Below are positions 33,231 through 33,983 of a stretch of DNA of 33,983 bases, piece by piece. Each line of letters starts with the position of its first letter. Position 1 is the first letter of the stretch. This stretch comes from a virus, in the IMG/VR virus record IMGVR_UViG_3300029449_000176, positions 1 through 33,983 of that record. One strand, given 5' to 3'. A program made the translations under genes and the position numbers. Below the pieces are notes generated by a model, which was not told the origin of the DNA, made no database searches, and was given only the letters and a program-made list of their open reading frames with translations.

Positions 33231-33641
33231 ATGACAGATGAAAAATTAAAGGTTGATGAGGCCGCTGAAGAACGAAGTACCACCATTGATATTGGCGGCA
33301 CGGAGTTTAAGATGATTCTTACCACTAAAGCTACAAAGGAAATTGCCAAACGCTATGGAGGACTTGAAAACCTGGGCGATAAGCTTATGAAAACTGAGAA
33401 CTTTGAAATGGCGCTAGAGGAGGTTGTTTGGCTCATCACCCTCCTAGCCAATCAGTCCATCCTGATCCACAATATTAGGAACAAGGATGATAAAAAAGAA
33501 CTGCTCACAGAAGATGAAGTGGAGCTTCTTACCACTCCCTTTGACCTGGCTAATTACAAAAACGCCATTATGGCCAGTATGATGAAAGGCACAAAAAGGA
33601 ATGTGGAGAGTGACGACTCAAAAAACGAGGTGGTCGGGTAA
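33231..33641 (+). CDS. tail assembly chaperone, short (G-type) product
   Basis: A 136-aa protein. ATG 33231 is chosen because CGGGAGGG (33217-33224) lies 6 bases upstream; TTG 33225 is adjacent to that site. It reads T-T-I-D-I-G-G-T-E-F-K-M-I-L-T-T-K-A-T-K-E-I, a form typical of phage tail assembly chaperones between the tube and tape measure genes. The zero-frame product ends at TAA 33639-33641. A slippery heptamer eight codons before the end leads part of the ribosomes into a second frame and makes a longer product, as with lambda G and GT. The chaperone would coat the tape measure protein during tail building. Confidence 0.88.
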   Translation: MTDEKLKVDEAAEERSTTIDIGGTEFKMILTTKATKEIAKRYGGLENLGDKLMKTENFEMALEEVVWLITLLANQSILIHNIRNKDDKKELLTEDEVELLTTPFDLANYKNAIMASMMKGTKRNVESDDSKNEVVG

Positions 33642-33665
33642 GTGATGAACAAGTCTTTACCCGAC
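33620..33665 (+). promoter_or_regulatory. -1 programmed ribosomal frameshift signal
   Basis: The slippery heptamer A-AAA-AAC (33620-33626) is exactly in register (TCA AAA AAC). Six bases later, GTCGGGTAA (33633-33641) and TTACCCGAC (33657-33665) form a perfect 9-bp stem with a 15-base loop. Heptamer, spacing and stem all match the classic -1 frameshift design. The zero-frame stop lies in the stem. Confidence 0.9.
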
Positions 33666-33829
33666 TTATCTACTTTGGAACAGTCCATTTAAGACGTTTA
33701 GAAGATGAAGTGTGGCTCATGCCCATTGGCTATTTGATGGACCTTTGGGAATGTCACAAGCAATTTACCGGAATATCGAAACCGAAACAAGAGCGCTACA
33801 TCGATGAAATAATACCGGAATTTCTATAA
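33626..33829 (+). CDS. tail assembly chaperone frameshift extension (T part of GT)
   Basis: After a -1 slip at 33620-33626 the frame runs on from CGA 33626 to TAA 33827-33829, adding 67 residues: R-G-G-R-V-S-D-E-Q-V-F-T-R-L-I-Y-F-G-T-V, W-L-M-P-I-G-Y-L-M-D-L-W-E-C-H and a short acidic end. The full fusion would be 199 aa. The frame has no start codon with a binding site of its own, so frameshifting is the only sensible route of expression. In known phages the extension recruits tail tube protein to the chaperone-tape measure complex. Confidence 0.88.
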   Translation, partial: RGGRVSDEQVFTRLIYFGTVHLRRLEDEVWLMPIGYLMDLWECHKQFTGISKPKQERYIDEIIPEFL

Positions 33830-33845
33830 CAAAACCATTTAGAGT

Positions 33846-33869
33846 GGCACCTACAACGGTGTCTTTTTT
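33846..33869 (+). terminator. terminator-like hairpin before the tape measure gene
   Basis: GGCACC (33846-33851) pairs with GGTGTC (33858-33863), one G-U pair, with a TACAAC loop and six T residues (33864-33869). It lies between the chaperone and tape measure genes, an odd place for a full stop, and matches other module-border hairpins. Confidence 0.6.
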
Positions 33870-33893
33870 CATGCCCCAAAGGAGGTGAACGCT

Positions 33894-33983
33894 ATGTCGG
33901 ACTTCGGCCTAAAAATAGGTGTTGAGGGTGAGAAAGAATTTAAGAACTCTCTTCGAGATATCAATCAAACATTCAAAGTGCTG
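33894..33983 (+). CDS. tail tape measure protein, N-terminal fragment
   Basis: ATG 33894 follows AAAGGAGGTG with good spacing, and the frame is open to the end of the window (30 codons). It starts M-S-D-F-G-L-K-I-G-V-E-G-E-K-E-F, then F-K-N-S-L-R-D-I-N-Q-T-F-K-V-L, the usual opening of Firmicutes tape measure proteins. Position after the chaperone pair agrees. Nothing can be said of the rest, including its length, which sets tail length. Confidence 0.85.
   Translation, partial: MSDFGLKIGVEGEKEFKNSLRDINQTFKVL

Overview
The window is low-GC Firmicutes DNA, most likely from a clostridial bacterium. Strong AGGAGG ribosome binding sites precede almost every gene, start codons include ATG, GTG and TTG, and the proteins match families typical of clostridial prophages. 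Every gene I can support lies on the + strand. It reads as the left part of an integrated tailed phage (HK97-type head, siphovirus-like, probably cos-packaging) that carries a large defence cargo.

Layout. (1) 1-135 is the 3' end of a chromosomal rlmD/rumA gene, a known landing site for mobile elements and probably the left attachment boundary. (2) 136-7643 is a type I restriction-modification locus with its own repressor, a consensus promoter and operator, hsdM, hsdS, hsdR, two very small extra genes, and a YdbC/PC4-like ssDNA-binding protein. (3) 7855-11932 is a two-gene Hachiman/AbpAB-like system: a HamA-like protein with a long N-terminal extension, and a DEAH helicase. A clean terminator closes it. 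(4) 11933-12556 holds a 46-aa basic protein gene and then about 300 bases packed with inverted repeats and two U-tract hairpins, a candidate structured leader RNA. (5) 12557-20158 is the phage early/replication module: sigma-like factor, antirepressor, T5orf172/GIY-YIG protein, DUF4406 protein, PrimPol-VapE-type primase-helicase, VRR-NUC nuclease, a free-standing HNH gene, a SNF2-type helicase broken in its Walker A motif, a small protein, and a DUF1492-type regulator. (6) 20159-25022 starts with a repeat-decorated probable late promoter, then a packaging HNH nuclease, a candidate cos region, TerS, a phage S-adenosylmethionine synthetase, a ParB-domain DNA methyltransferase and three small proteins. 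(7) 25143-33983 is TerL, a lincosamide/aminoglycoside-type nucleotidyltransferase cargo gene, portal, ClpP-like prohead protease, capsid, head fibre, connector and completion proteins, a tail tube protein with an Ig-like domain, a tail assembly chaperone with a textbook -1 frameshift signal, and the start of the tape measure gene.

How it fits together. The cargo at the left end would protect the lysogen by restriction and by a DNA-surveillance helicase. The phage also makes its own SAM and a methyltransferase, which would supply methyl groups for self-modification. Late genes appear to be switched on by the DUF1492 protein at 20159-20220. At least four terminator-like hairpins sit at module borders in the late operon, which suggests attenuation or antitermination. 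No integrase, lysis or clear CI-type repressor gene is visible; these presumably lie beyond the right edge. I saw no rRNA, tRNA or CRISPR array by eye.
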